64,000 nucleotides of DNA, from the NCBI RefSeq assembly GCF_947179165.1, contig NC_077240.1, positions 2,115,501 through 2,179,500 of the forward strand. Reading direction: 5' to 3'. Origin of the DNA: Solanum dulcamara (lineage: Eukaryota; Streptophyta; Magnoliopsida; Solanales; Solanaceae). Positions 27,301 through 39,263 of the stretch are shown here, in pieces (the stretch's first letter is position 1; each line of letters opens with the position of its first letter). Below the pieces are notes generated by a model. That model ran no database searches, was not told where the DNA came from, and saw only the letters and a list, made by a program, of their open reading frames with translations. The position numbers and the translations under genes were made by a program.

Positions 27301-30300
27301 GTATTTTAAAATATTAATCAAAATTTATTTTGTTTAATTATCAAAGAGGAAACTATGATAATTAAAAAGAAACAGATCGAGTAATATATATTCCACGTTA
27401 CAAGCTATAAATAGCATTCAGCTGAATACACTCGTCAAAGGTTGTGTGTTTCACCAACGACTTTTATATATGCAGAAATTAATATTGATAAAAATAAATA
27501 AAAAGGCTTAAAAATAAGGTGACGTTTACTTGTTTAGGAGATTTGTCAATGTCAACCAATGAAAGGAAAACAGGTTTATGGATATTTTTCAGTAATACGT
27601 GCCACTTTCAAGATTCAAGTGTCACCTTCATGCAATTTTGTTTTGTTTTTATCATCTTTAAACTTTGTATATCGCAAATTTGCAATTGCCTCACGCAAGC
27701 TCATTATCTGAAAATAGTATAAGCTTTAGGAAAAGTTGTTTACCGCAAATTTCACTTAATAGTTTGGTACCATCTTTCTTATTTATTTTATCGTATGTTT
27801 GACATATAGATAAAAAATATTTATATATAATCTAGATAAATATTATGAAAGTTGAGGGCGAGGTATGTGGTGCGGTGGAGATGGGAGGCTACGAAGTATG
27901 AAGAGGAGGGTAAAGACAATATGTGTTAGAGGGTACTGGAGATTAACTAATTAATTAAAATGTCGTCACTTGTAAAACTTGATTATTTTTTATTCTCATT
28001 AGGGGAGTTATTATATTTTATTCGTTTTTAAAAAACCTATTTTCCTAATAAAATATGCAGGGATTATGCTAGAGTAATATATATGTTGGAATTATATATT
28101 AATTGATATATAATAATGCAGAGATTAGTAATGTGTATATGTTGTATCGCAGAAATAAGTACGTAAGAATTAATAAATGAATAAATTATAATACCTAAAA
28201 ATATGTATTCTGTTTGCTTTTTAAGTTTTTCTTTTATTGATACATGAATTACTAATTTTATATTGTTATTCATCCATTTATTATTTGCGAAATAATACAT
28301 TAAAATACTTGCAATATAATTTATGATTGCGTTATTTATGCCGACAATAAAAATAATATAAGTCCGAAATATTTATTGTCGAAATCTAATATTATGCAAA
28401 CATTAAGACGTAAACATTGTGTTTTAACGTGGATTTTATACAGGTATTATAACATTTTATACATGTAACCAAAACTAAAAAGTATGGGGGAAAAGGTGAG
28501 AGAACGTTTATGATTGAAATAAAACTTGGCTTTTAATTCAAAACTATGATCTATCTTAAAGAGATAAGAGACAAGAGGACATAATTTACTTTTAGTGCTA
28601 CGGTGGCTTCTCATACTTTGGTCACATTTTGCTTTGTACTTGAGCCTCTTTTTTTTTTTTTTTGGTAGTCGATGGTGTTTTAATGTCTCATTAGATGTGA
28701 TTAGAACGAAAAAGGAAATGTCCAAAAAAAGTATGACACATGTAGTATGATGGGTTATTCCATAAAGGCAATGGTGTGAGTATGACCTAAAAATCTTTGA
28801 TTCCTACTATGTATAAATTTACTCATTATATCTAACGTATTTATGTTGTGTGTAGTTTGTTATGTATTTGAGAAAAGTAAAAAAATAAAATTACATTGAT
28901 GGTTGATAGCCATCAATTTGATCTCTTAAATCCTTGTTCAGTCTATTCATTTAATTCAAGATATTATAGATTTCATGTTTAAATTTCAATTTTAATTTTG
29001 TTTGAATTTAAATGAAATAGAATGTGTTTTTAAAGTAAGAGATGTGTTTCTTATGAAAAGATCTAATCTTTGTTCTATATAACAATATATCTATTAGTAT
29101 GGTTTGTTGTATCTGAAGTTGATTGTCATATTTTCTCCAAATTTGTATATGAACAATATCTTTTTTAAGAAAAATAGTTCTCATGCTTCAAGCCTTCTTT
29201 GTTTTTGTTTTCAAATTATTAACTTTTCTACTTATCTTGATTCGAAGGATCTCATTCTCAAATTCCGGCAACAAAATCATGAATTGCCACAAAAGTTAAT
29301 TCTACACTAGATAGCTACCGAAATTAAGTTGCTTCGCTGCTCAACTCGTTTAAGTCAACTAATATCTAGGGATCACATTACGTGCCGTGGGAATACTTAA
29401 TTAAGAGCATTAACAATATAATATTTTAAATGAGCACGATTTGTATCTATTAATCAATATTACTAATGATTAGTCCAAATCGTTCAACCAACACTTATGA
29501 TTGCGTTGGTACGGTTAAGAAAATAATTGTGAGAGTATTTTGAAAAATACAATTTTGATTAAAAGTATAATTAGTAAATCTGCAACTTTTCTTATAGGAT
29601 AATTTAATAACCATAAAGTTGCTCACTAATTATTTTGGTCATAAGTTTCAATAGCTTGCAAAACAAAACCGTAACTACAATGATAGAAGAATTCAAGTTC
29701 CTAAGCATATGTTTTGATTAAAACATATAAATAATTTGTATAAAACCAATTTATACAAAGAAAGAAGAACAATTGATAAGTTGGCAAAAGAGAAATACCT
29801 AACAAAACGTAAACAAATATTAAGCAGAATCGTGCACGCAATTCTAATTCCCTATTCCTAATTTCCTATTGAATATTCTTGTTTTATCTAATGGTTATTG
29901 TCAAACTGCTTAACTAGATCACCTCGAGGTGTAATGAAATGATTGTTTTTTTTTTAATCGTTAGAGCTTTTAAGGTCTACAAATCGATGATATGTTGGTA
30001 GAGAACACTTTAGTAGCTTTGTTGATCTATGTAGGACGATATAAGTTTTGAATAATAAATGCTTAAATCCACACACACAAAAAAATCTGATCAAGACAAC
30101 AAAATCAATGATAAGAAAACTCAGCATGCCTATTTTACCCTTGTCTATTGGTCAGTCAGGAGAAGATAAAGCTGAGGTAAAAGAGAAATTTAATAAATGT
30201 ATGTTTGGCCATGAATATTTTTCATTTTTCCTTAAATTTTATTTCAAAAAACTGTTTGGACATGAATTGTTATAATTTACGGAATTCGAAAAGGGATTCT

Positions 30301-30548
30301 TATGTAAGGGTACATGCAAATTTCAACAAAAATGACTGTATATATATGCAATGTATGGATATATAAATAATATATAATTATGTGTGTATAATATATAATT
30401 ATGTATCGTAGATGTATACATCCATAACATTTACTTATAAAAGCCCAAAACAATTGGACATCCTATTGATCTATGATCCATCTAAGTCATTCTTGGGCCG
30501 AAAAACAATCTCGGCAGATTCCTGGATTACACAAATCCATACTATTAA
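24400..30548. other. AT-rich gene-free spacer
   Basis: The left end holds the RING-gene promoter. The rest is very AT-rich, with only short random frames. A sequence like a Stowaway end (CTCCCTCC at about 26230) appears without a matching partner. No tRNA, conserved protein motif or complete element was recognised. Confidence 0.55.
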
Positions 30549-31739
30549 GGATCTATTTGGAAAGACACCTGGTAATTGAAATTGGTGTAATTACTAAGGT
30601 AGTAATTATCAAGCTAGTAATTACACAATCTAATAATTACTCTGGTCTGTTTGTTTGTCACAATGTAATTACATTGTAATTATAAGTGTATTGTTTGGTT
30701 GGACAAGTGTAATTGCAAGATTATATTAGATTTTAAAAATAAAAGTTAATTATCTAAAATTAAAAATTTATATTACAAAAATAAGAGTATTAATAAATAA
30801 TATTAAATTAAATATTCAAGAAATTTATTGCCTTTTGAAAATATATTAATTGTAAACATATGTTCTTAACTAATATTATAAAAAATCAATCTATATTTTT
30901 CAAATTAATATTATTTTAATTAAATTAATCATAAAACTAAAAATACAAGATTTATACGAACATCATGAAATGCATGCTTGAAAAAAAATATTAAATATTC
31001 TAAATATAATATCATAGTAAAGTTATTAAAATAATTGACAAAAACATAATCTATCAAATCTAATTAAAAAATAAATGGCTTGTAATATGAAATATCAAGT
31101 CAATACTACTAAAATAAATGAAACTAAAAATATAACATAAGTTCTAAATTCAAAATAAAAATTTAACATAATACTCTTATGTCAAATTTCAACATAACGT
31201 ATATAAATATTATTTAAAAGAAAAAAATATAAGTTTATAACTTTATTAAAAAATGAATTCAACTTTAATTTAAAAATTCGAATACTAATAAAATCATGCT
31301 AATGAAAAAAAATTAACATAGAATAAATAAATAAATAAGATAATATTAAAAATTGCATGGAATCACATGAAGTAAAGGTTGAGATTGAGAAGGAAATGAA
31401 AATAAATATTATAAAATAAAAAATATTTTAAAAAAATATTAGAATAATAAAAATAAAAAAAATTAAAATAATAGAAATAAAAAAATAAATTAACACAAAA
31501 AAAAAGTAAAAATTGAAATAAAGAAAGAAATTCAAAAGTAATCAACTTGTAATTACACCATGTAATTACTAACAATTCACAACCCCTCCATGTGAATTGA
31601 AGAGCGTAATTACACTTTGCCAATTACACTCAATTACATGCTAACTAAGTAATTACCTGGTCAACCAAACAGGTTAGACAGTGTAATTACACCCAATTAT
31701 ATCAAATTCAATTACTAGGGTGGCTTTCCAAACAGGCCC
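30549..31739. mobile_element. Tourist-like (PIF/Harbinger-type) inverted-repeat element
   Basis: About 1.19 kb flanked by TAA at both ends (30546-30548 and 31740-31742). The left end GGATCTATTTGGAAAGACACC mirrors the right end, which reads GGGCCTGTTTGGAAAGCCACC in reverse complement. Longer subterminal arms are rich in GTAATTAC/GTAATTACAC in both orientations. The AT-rich core has no coding capacity. A 3-bp duplication is weak alone; the paired ends carry the call. Confidence 0.75.
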
Positions 31740-31808
31740 TAAGAGCTAATTACATCTTATCTCCACTTTTTTTCAAATTACAAAAATTTCTTAAATTTGG
31801 TGGAATGC

Positions 31809-32042
31809 GGATACATCACGTACGTCTTGATACATCACGTAATGTGATATATCCGACCGATACATAGCGTAAAGTGATATATCCGACGTCCTGATACATC
31901 ACGTAAATGATGTATTCGATCGATACATCGCGTAAAGTGGTGTATTTGACGTCCTCATACATCACGTAAAGTGATTTATCTGAGTGATACATCGCATGTA
32001 CAGTGATATATCCAATTGATACATCGCGTACAGTGATGTATC
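31809..32042. repeat. Degenerate minisatellite of GATACATCACGTA-type units
   Basis: About eight diverged units of 25-30 bp alternate between GATACATCACGTA/GATACATCGCGTA and AGTGATATATCCGA. Each half is close to the reverse complement of the other (TACGTGATGTATC), so the block could fold into hairpins. The GATACAT word is shared with the fold-back element at 2.3-3.6 kb. Confidence 0.8.
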
Positions 32043-33382
32043 AAAGAATAGGAGAGAGTAAGAATTTTTGTAATTTTTTTAAATGTTAGAAAATTTTAGA
32101 GAATATGGTAAAATAAATTGTGTATTTAGATAATTTTTCTTTTTTTTAACAGACTTTTACACGGTTAAATTGCCAAAAATTTGCAGGTAGTTTCTTTTTG
32201 GGACAGATATTTAATTAATTGTCCCTTTTTATTACTCTTGCTATATATTAACCTTTTTAGACCATGGTCGGAATTCAGAAGATTCGTTTGAGAAAATATT
32301 GATCACAATCTAAAATCTTATGAACATGTAGATGATAGTCTGATATTTTATCAGGACCAACGTTTATATTTGTACAAGTATTTGGACAAAATCTAAATAA
32401 CGGCTTAAAAGGGAACATTTGTTTCTTTAAATTGGAAAGAGTTTTCAACAAAAACATATAGTCCCAGCACGATATTTTGCACCTACGCAGCTATACCTAT
32501 TTTTTAGTTTGCATCCACATACGCAACATTTTTTTTGCAACGGTGGTTATAAACCCTTTATACATTATTATATTGTATAATATTTATATACTTGTACAAT
32601 ACATAATGTATCTATCCTGTATATTGTATATACGTGTGTAATAATTTAAAAGATGTATATGATCATGCCTTGTATAAAAGTATATAACACGTCACTAGCT
32701 TCATAAACAAACTTTTTTTGTGATTTTTAGTTGTGCATGCAATTTATATTCAAAACCAATTCAAATCTCCACCAAATGACTTCAAGTTTTGTACACATAA
32801 GCTTTCATAGACTATTTCCAACAAGTTTTAAGCAACATTCACTCCAGATTTCTCATTTTCACTACCCAAATCTTACAAAACTAGTAATCAAGAGGTGCAT
32901 AGGTTGAAGAAAAGAAGTAGGGAAATGACCTAGCTTTCAAATTATATACAATATATTGACCAATCCAAGTAAAGATTAACTTATAATTTTCAATTGACGA
33001 TTACATATAACTTGTAATTTTCCTTATTTCCTCATGGACTTTGATATTTCTTCATAAATTTGCGAACATATATAGATTAACTGTTATCTGATATTATACA
33101 AGACAAGATGATACATTATTCATTTATTTTCTTATATAATAATTACACGGATAATTAAGTATATATTACAGAAACGAAGAAAACTACATCCAGTACTCAT
33201 GCAAAGATATAAGCAAAGTTTACAAGGATTTGTATATCGATCTTACAATACTATATATAACTGCAAACATATATAGTAGTAACGTAACACATATATATAT
33301 ATGTAGTACTAGAGTAACTCAATATTCAACTCTCAAACTAGTTAGGGTTTCCACAAACCCCAATTATAATATCACATCATGA
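32043..33382. other. AT-rich spacer downstream of the CIF gene
   Basis: No gene. The segment at about 32720-32930 has the look of a transposon untranslated leader (higher GC, TCTCC/CACC-rich), but no ends were found. The right end is the 3' flank of the CIF gene. Confidence 0.45.
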
Positions 33383-34978
33383 TTAATTTGGTATGAGTTT
33401 GAAAGGAGGCTTGGATAGAGCAGGTGTTGGATCATATCTCCCATAATCCTTTGTGTTCATTTTAAGAACCCTTTCATGCCTTAATTGCTCCTCCTGTTTA
33501 CATACAACTTGTAATTAATTAACATGCTTAACTTGAAAATTTTGAAGGAGAAAAATTAAAATTAAAATTAAAATTTAAAAAGAAGAAGCTTGAAGTAGAG
33601 TTAAGAGTCAAAAATAAACTTAAATTTTCCGATTTTTTGAGTTTTATACATGAACTATCAGGTGTGCGACTTTCTTAAATCAATTATTTATCAAAACGTC
33701 AACTAATCTGAATGGTGAAATTTCAAGTAGGAAAAAGGAACAACTGATAGTTATTCATGTGTGTTTTAATAAGTAGTTGGTAATAATTCAGATAGGAAAC
33801 TCGCAGACCTGATCATATAGTTTAAATACAAAACTCAAAAAACCAGGATACTTTAAGTGTATTTTTGATCATTAACTCTTCTAGGTATGCAAAATAAAAT
33901 TTCTCCAGCTTCATGAAGGGAAAACATAGAGAACCCTGATCAAGAAGACCAAAGAGCGAATCATAATATATATGTCAAAACTCTTTGGTCAAAAGAAAAT
34001 TAGTACTATATAGCACTTGAGTAATCACGATTACTCAAGAAACTGAAAGTAATTTTACTTACATACAATTTAACAAGAAATTATTAATTAAATGCTGACT
34101 AATTAAATACAAACCTCATGAGTTGCAATCAGCTCTTCCTGATCCAAGTTGCTCAAAAAACTCGACTGTCGACCTGCATCAAAGTTGTGCCACATAGTTT
34201 TACTTTAATTTGCCCTAGTTTTATTTTTGTTGAAACTCGAACAAATTAAATACTATAGCTTGAAACAAACGAAGTATAAATTAAACCTAATTAGACCTAT
34301 ACTGTAACAAGTATTCTATAAGTAATTATGCTTTACACGTACAGTATTCAATGAAGGAGCCAGAAATTTTAAAAAGAAGATTAAAAGAAAATGCAAGAAT
34401 ACGTACGTTATTACTATCTTTAGGAGCTAAAAAGCTATTTCCAAAAGACCCTCGGCTCCAAAAAAAATAAATCAAAGTAGTAATTAAATGAAAAACTGAT
34501 ATTGAAGAGAAATATGATAACTAATAACAAGACAGTGTGGAACAATATATATATATACAAGAAATCATAACATCAACAAACAACAAGGTGCGATCATCTA
34601 AAGTCTAAACATAATAAATAACATATGGTGGTATCAGATATAAATAGCCAAAAACTACAAGCTAATACTACGACAGATACGGTGCTCTACGTACACTACC
34701 ATCAAACAAATCTTAGGTGTACTTACATACACCTAAGATTAATTGAAAAGAGGGTAAAAGAGTTCATGACTTTGTTAGGTTCTAATTGTACTTAGTATAT
34801 ATGTCTTGTTAATTCTAACTAATCAACATATGAAATAATGGATCATTATGTACATATATATCAGTCATTATAGTTAAGTTCCTCAAATAAATGTACCTGC
34901 AAATGAAGTTGAAAAAAGGGAAGCAGATATGAGAAGGAAGAAGAGACCAATTTTCTTGATTAGCATGAGACCCCCCAT
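33383..34978 (-). CDS. CIF: Casparian strip integrity factor (CIF)-type secreted peptide precursor
   Basis: Precursor of a tyrosine-sulfated peptide hormone, perceived by SCHENGEN3/GSO receptor kinases in barrier formation. Three exons, in order of translation, 34897-34978, 34115-34173 and 33383-33493, join in frame: 252 nt, 83 aa. The first 26 residues form a signal peptide (MGGLMLIKKIGLFLLISASL...SFA). A short acidic and basic middle follows (QEELIATHEEEQLRHERVL). The last 21 residues are the mature-peptide region: they begin DYGRYDPTP and end KPPFKLIPN at the stop codon. Asp-Tyr is the sulfation motif, and the PPFKLIPN ending is shared with CIF1 and CIF2. No processing is needed at the C-terminus. 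Mature peptide boundaries are inferred from the family. The nearest Arabidopsis paralog is not certain. Too short and too split to be obvious as a single open frame. Confidence 0.93.
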
Positions 34979-35116
34979 TATCTCTTGTGATCAGAAAATT
35001 TTATTAATTATTCTGCAATTCTCTCTTTTTCTCTGGCACTCTTTTCTTTTTTCTATGAAAAGAAGTATAGAAGCAATGATGCCTTACTTTCTCTATGTTG
35101 CACCATAGAACATTTT

Positions 35117-35126
35117 AATATATAGT
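35117..35126 (-). promoter_or_regulatory. Probable TATA box of the CIF gene
   Basis: On the minus strand CTATATATTA lies about 140 bases upstream of the CIF start codon, which would give a leader of roughly 110 nt. Position and sequence only. Confidence 0.45.
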
Positions 35127-38100
35127 ACTATTTTGCTCTTAAAGCACATTAGCATGCTTTTGGATAGAAATTGAAGACAAATATTTTATTCTAAAGAATT
35201 GAATCATACTTATTTGCTTTTGGTATTAAATTTGTAAAATGATCATAAAGGTGAGTGGCACCACTTTTCTTTTGTTGGGGCACTATTAGTCTAAAGAGTT
35301 AGTGGAATTAGTTATTTAATATTTATCGTTTAATTAAATCCATAACAGGGAGCATGGACCCTTAATACAAGTTTCACTGTATCCCACTTTGTTTTTAGTG
35401 TTAATTCAACTTCTCATTGCATAACATCTCCAAAAATCTTTCCTCATGAATCAAATTTTGATTTGTCAATCACAGAACATTAATTTTTTTTAGTAGAGAT
35501 CACATCACTTGAAACTAAAAAAAATATTTAGGACAGAAAGTTAAGTCTTTAAAATACCACATGATTTCAAGACTCAAACCTAGTTGCAAGTCCAATTGTG
35601 ATAATAGGCCTACAATACTTGTGTAAACTCGTGTACGCCTAAGAGAACGTATATACTAATTTCACTATATATAACGGTATATGTCTTGAATAATCATAAT
35701 ATAAAGATTAAAAAAATCATCGAGATTAAGGAAGCTACTCAGTATATATACTTCTCAAAATAATTAATGGGATACGAGTTTGAACCATCCTGCCATCTAA
35801 TTAATAAAAAATATATAAAGTGTATAACCAGTATATACTTTATACTAAACATATATATAATATACATATCTATCCTTAACATATATACTATTTATGTATA
35901 CTTCGGTCATGTTAATAAATTAGTTGACCTTATGATATATATCGGTAAGTTATCCATATTTAATCCCTATATTTATCAAAAGAAAAAAGAGAGATAGTAT
36001 TATTCAGTTACTCCAATGACAATAATGAGAACAATGATCTGTGTACTTGTAAAATGATAGAATGCGTTGATTTGTTTTTTCTAGGTCTAGCTATTAGTTA
36101 TCTGTAGATTTGAACAAGTACGAGGAAAAGCAAAAGAAAACAACTTGAACTAATATTTGTAGTAGTAACCACAAATCTCAATAAAAACATTGCTCGATGA
36201 ACAGTAGGGTCTTTATAGGACGTGTTTTTGACACGTAAGTGGAGCTTTCACATAATATTTTTATTGGTAATATTTATTAGAGATATATGTCAAAAAAACA
36301 CCTATATTATCCTTTTTTTTAAGTTTCATATCTAAACGATTTGAAAGGTGAGTTTCATAACTAAACTATCACTTATTAGTTTGAGAAACATACCTCAATT
36401 GAGTGTGTAATACATACACTTTCTCCATTTTTTGAAAAATCTTGCCACGTAGATAAAATATTTCACCTTAACAAAAATTAAATAAACTATTAATATTAAT
36501 TAAAAGTTAAAGACTAAAGTATTTCTATCCTCAAACAAAAAGAAATTATTTTTTTAAAAAAATAAAATTTAATATATTTTGCTCATCCACCACCTCCCCC
36601 CCCCCCCCCCCACAATCCCCGTCCTTTCATTTTTTAAAATTTTTAAAATTTCTTTTTTTAAATATTAAAAATAAAATTATACTTCACCCCTTCCCCCATT
36701 CCTTCCTAAAAAATGCTATTAGTTTAATTTTTTTAAAAAAATAAAATTATATTCTCCCATCTAACCCTCCACTCTAAATTTATATATATATTTTTCTCAT
36801 TTTTTATTAGATATATTGCGTACCAAATATAACAAAAATAAAAAATATCATTTCTCACCAACGGGGATTCATTCCATTCGGCACTTTCTCTCATGTCTAG
36901 ATTTGAACATCCTTTTTATTCAGGATTTCAATAATTATCCAATTATTCGGTTCACCACATCCCGCAACTGTTCAGGATCATAGGGGCCCACATTGGATCG
37001 ATTTGACTTTAATATCATGTCAAATTAGATTTTTATGTATAATTTATATCTCAAATTATAGATTTTATTCATCAACTTGGATGAATATATTAATAATTCT
37101 ACTTAATATCTACTATCTTCAATTAGCATACGAGCTTGATAACTGTTTATCAAAACGTAGGAGATGAATCCATTTGGATCTTGATTTATGATAATCTTTA
37201 TTGATTTTGACAATTGAATTTCTCTATGAGTGAAAAGAAATAGAAAATATTATATATATATTTTTTTAGAGGGGGGTGAAAATTCGAAAAAACGTATCCT
37301 CTTCGACAAAATAAATTTTGTTCACTTATAATTTTCTCTCATTTTATTGATCTGCTAAATTATACTACATGGAAGCAGCCTTTCGCATATAAATTAGGTA
37401 AGCATAAAATAGCTTTTTGGGGATTAGTGCTTTCAATTATCCGATACGACAAAGGGAACCTACCAAATGCCATATTGAAAGGACATTAATGGTGGAGGAT
37501 AAAGTGAAGCTAATTGAGCTTATCATTGGTAGATAATGAATTCTTTCAATTTAATTTATTCATTTAAAGGGACAAATAAAGTTATTTGCTACCCCTACCT
37601 GTATGTTTATTAGCAACTTGTCAACTGTCTATTGTACATAATAATAATTCTAGATAAATTAATCGTACTAGATAAAGTATCCCATTTTTTCCAGTGAACG
37701 TTATTGTCCCTGTAATTTTAAAATGAAATCTTGACATTTTTATACGTAATTTAAATTGAAAATCCTGGTTATATAATATTTCATTTAATTAAAAGTACGG
37801 GACAATAATATTCAACAAGAAAAAGTGAGTTATTTCATAGTCAATAGCCAATTCACAAATTGCTAACCATGCATAGGATCTCTAAATTAATTTTTTGCAA
37901 TCCAATATTTGTCATCGACATGATATTTTTACTAGTCCTATTGGATATAAAACAAGCAAGTGTTAAGTGATTTAGTACTAAAGGTAAATATTGACTACAT
38001 TATTCTCAAAATATTTTAAAAAATTATAATTGTGGTTATCTGGACCAACTTATGCACACATTGACTAATTTCATGAAATATCTTGTAGGCTTGTACCTTT

Positions 38101-39263
38101 CATTATCGCATGCAATTAGATAAGTCTTTCCACTAATATTTGAAGAAATGAGAAAAAAATTCAATTTTGCTCTCTCCTAACACTACATCCATTTGTATCA
38201 TTCAAACTCTCTTACCCTCACTTTCAAATATCTCTATTCTAAATAACAATGGGCAAATTTTGACTTTTGGCAACAATCAACGGATTGAACAAAAAGATTA
38301 TGCTTTTTAGCCAACTACAAAAGTTGAAGGGGATTAAAATAGTTCTTAGTACTTTTATTGCAAAATCAAAAGTTTTTGAATCAAATATATTTTGCACGTC
38401 TGTTGTTAAGAAACGTTAGTTAGAAAAGGGTTTTAACTATTTTATCCTTCATTAATGTTTGAAGGATTATAACATCACCCAATAATTCAGATATTTATAG
38501 TCTTCCAGTACAATAACTACAAGGATGAAATGAAATATTTTTTTAAAGTTAATTTTGTCATTAACAGACATAATTTGAGATTACTATTTTTTAAAAGTAT
38601 ACCGATAATTTGAAACAAAGGAAGTATGTAGATGACCAAGTCTCATTTGTTATTTCCTTCTTTTGCTTTTTGACTAACGTTCCCAGTTTTTCAAGCTCCT
38701 CCTTTGGATCCCACGTATCGTATAATAAAACAAAAAATAGTAGTAAACAAACTAAACTAATGCAACTATCAGCATCTCATCTAAATATATATTATTATTT
38801 TTAAAAATAAATAATATCCAACAGAAAGTGGCAAACTTTGAACAATTTAATATAAAAAAAGAAAGAAAAACTGAAGTGTACAACAAGAAAGTCAAAAGAA
38901 TGCACTCAAGAAGAAAAGCAAGATTAGTTCAAGACTAAGATCGAGCAACTAGCAACCAGCTGTTGTACGATTGGATATCGATCTATCTCATCACGCTCCC
39001 CTATTCCTATACCAAATTAGTACACTGAAATGTAAATACAAATCAGAAATGTGGTCAACATCATGAAGAATAAGGAGGTACCGTTTACACACATAAATAT
39101 ATGTTTTCACAAGAAATATGTTGAAGGTTTTCTAAAAATTGAGATTTTGGCCATAGAAGGATCAAACTGTTTCTGAAGAACAGAGAGATACCAAAATGTA
39201 ATAACAGAGGCGCACAACATTGAACAAAACCCGAGCACAGATACAGCGATGAAATATTAGTTC
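35127..39263. other. AT-rich spacer between DnaJ and CIF genes
   Basis: No gene recognised. Contains the upstream region of the CIF gene, a C-run at about 36595-36612 in pyrimidine-rich sequence, and the 3' flank of the DnaJ gene on the right. Confidence 0.5.

Noticed and set aside
31809..32042. Repeat block considered as a CRISPR-like array
   Set aside because: Units are degenerate and contiguous without unique spacers, and this is a plant nuclear sequence.
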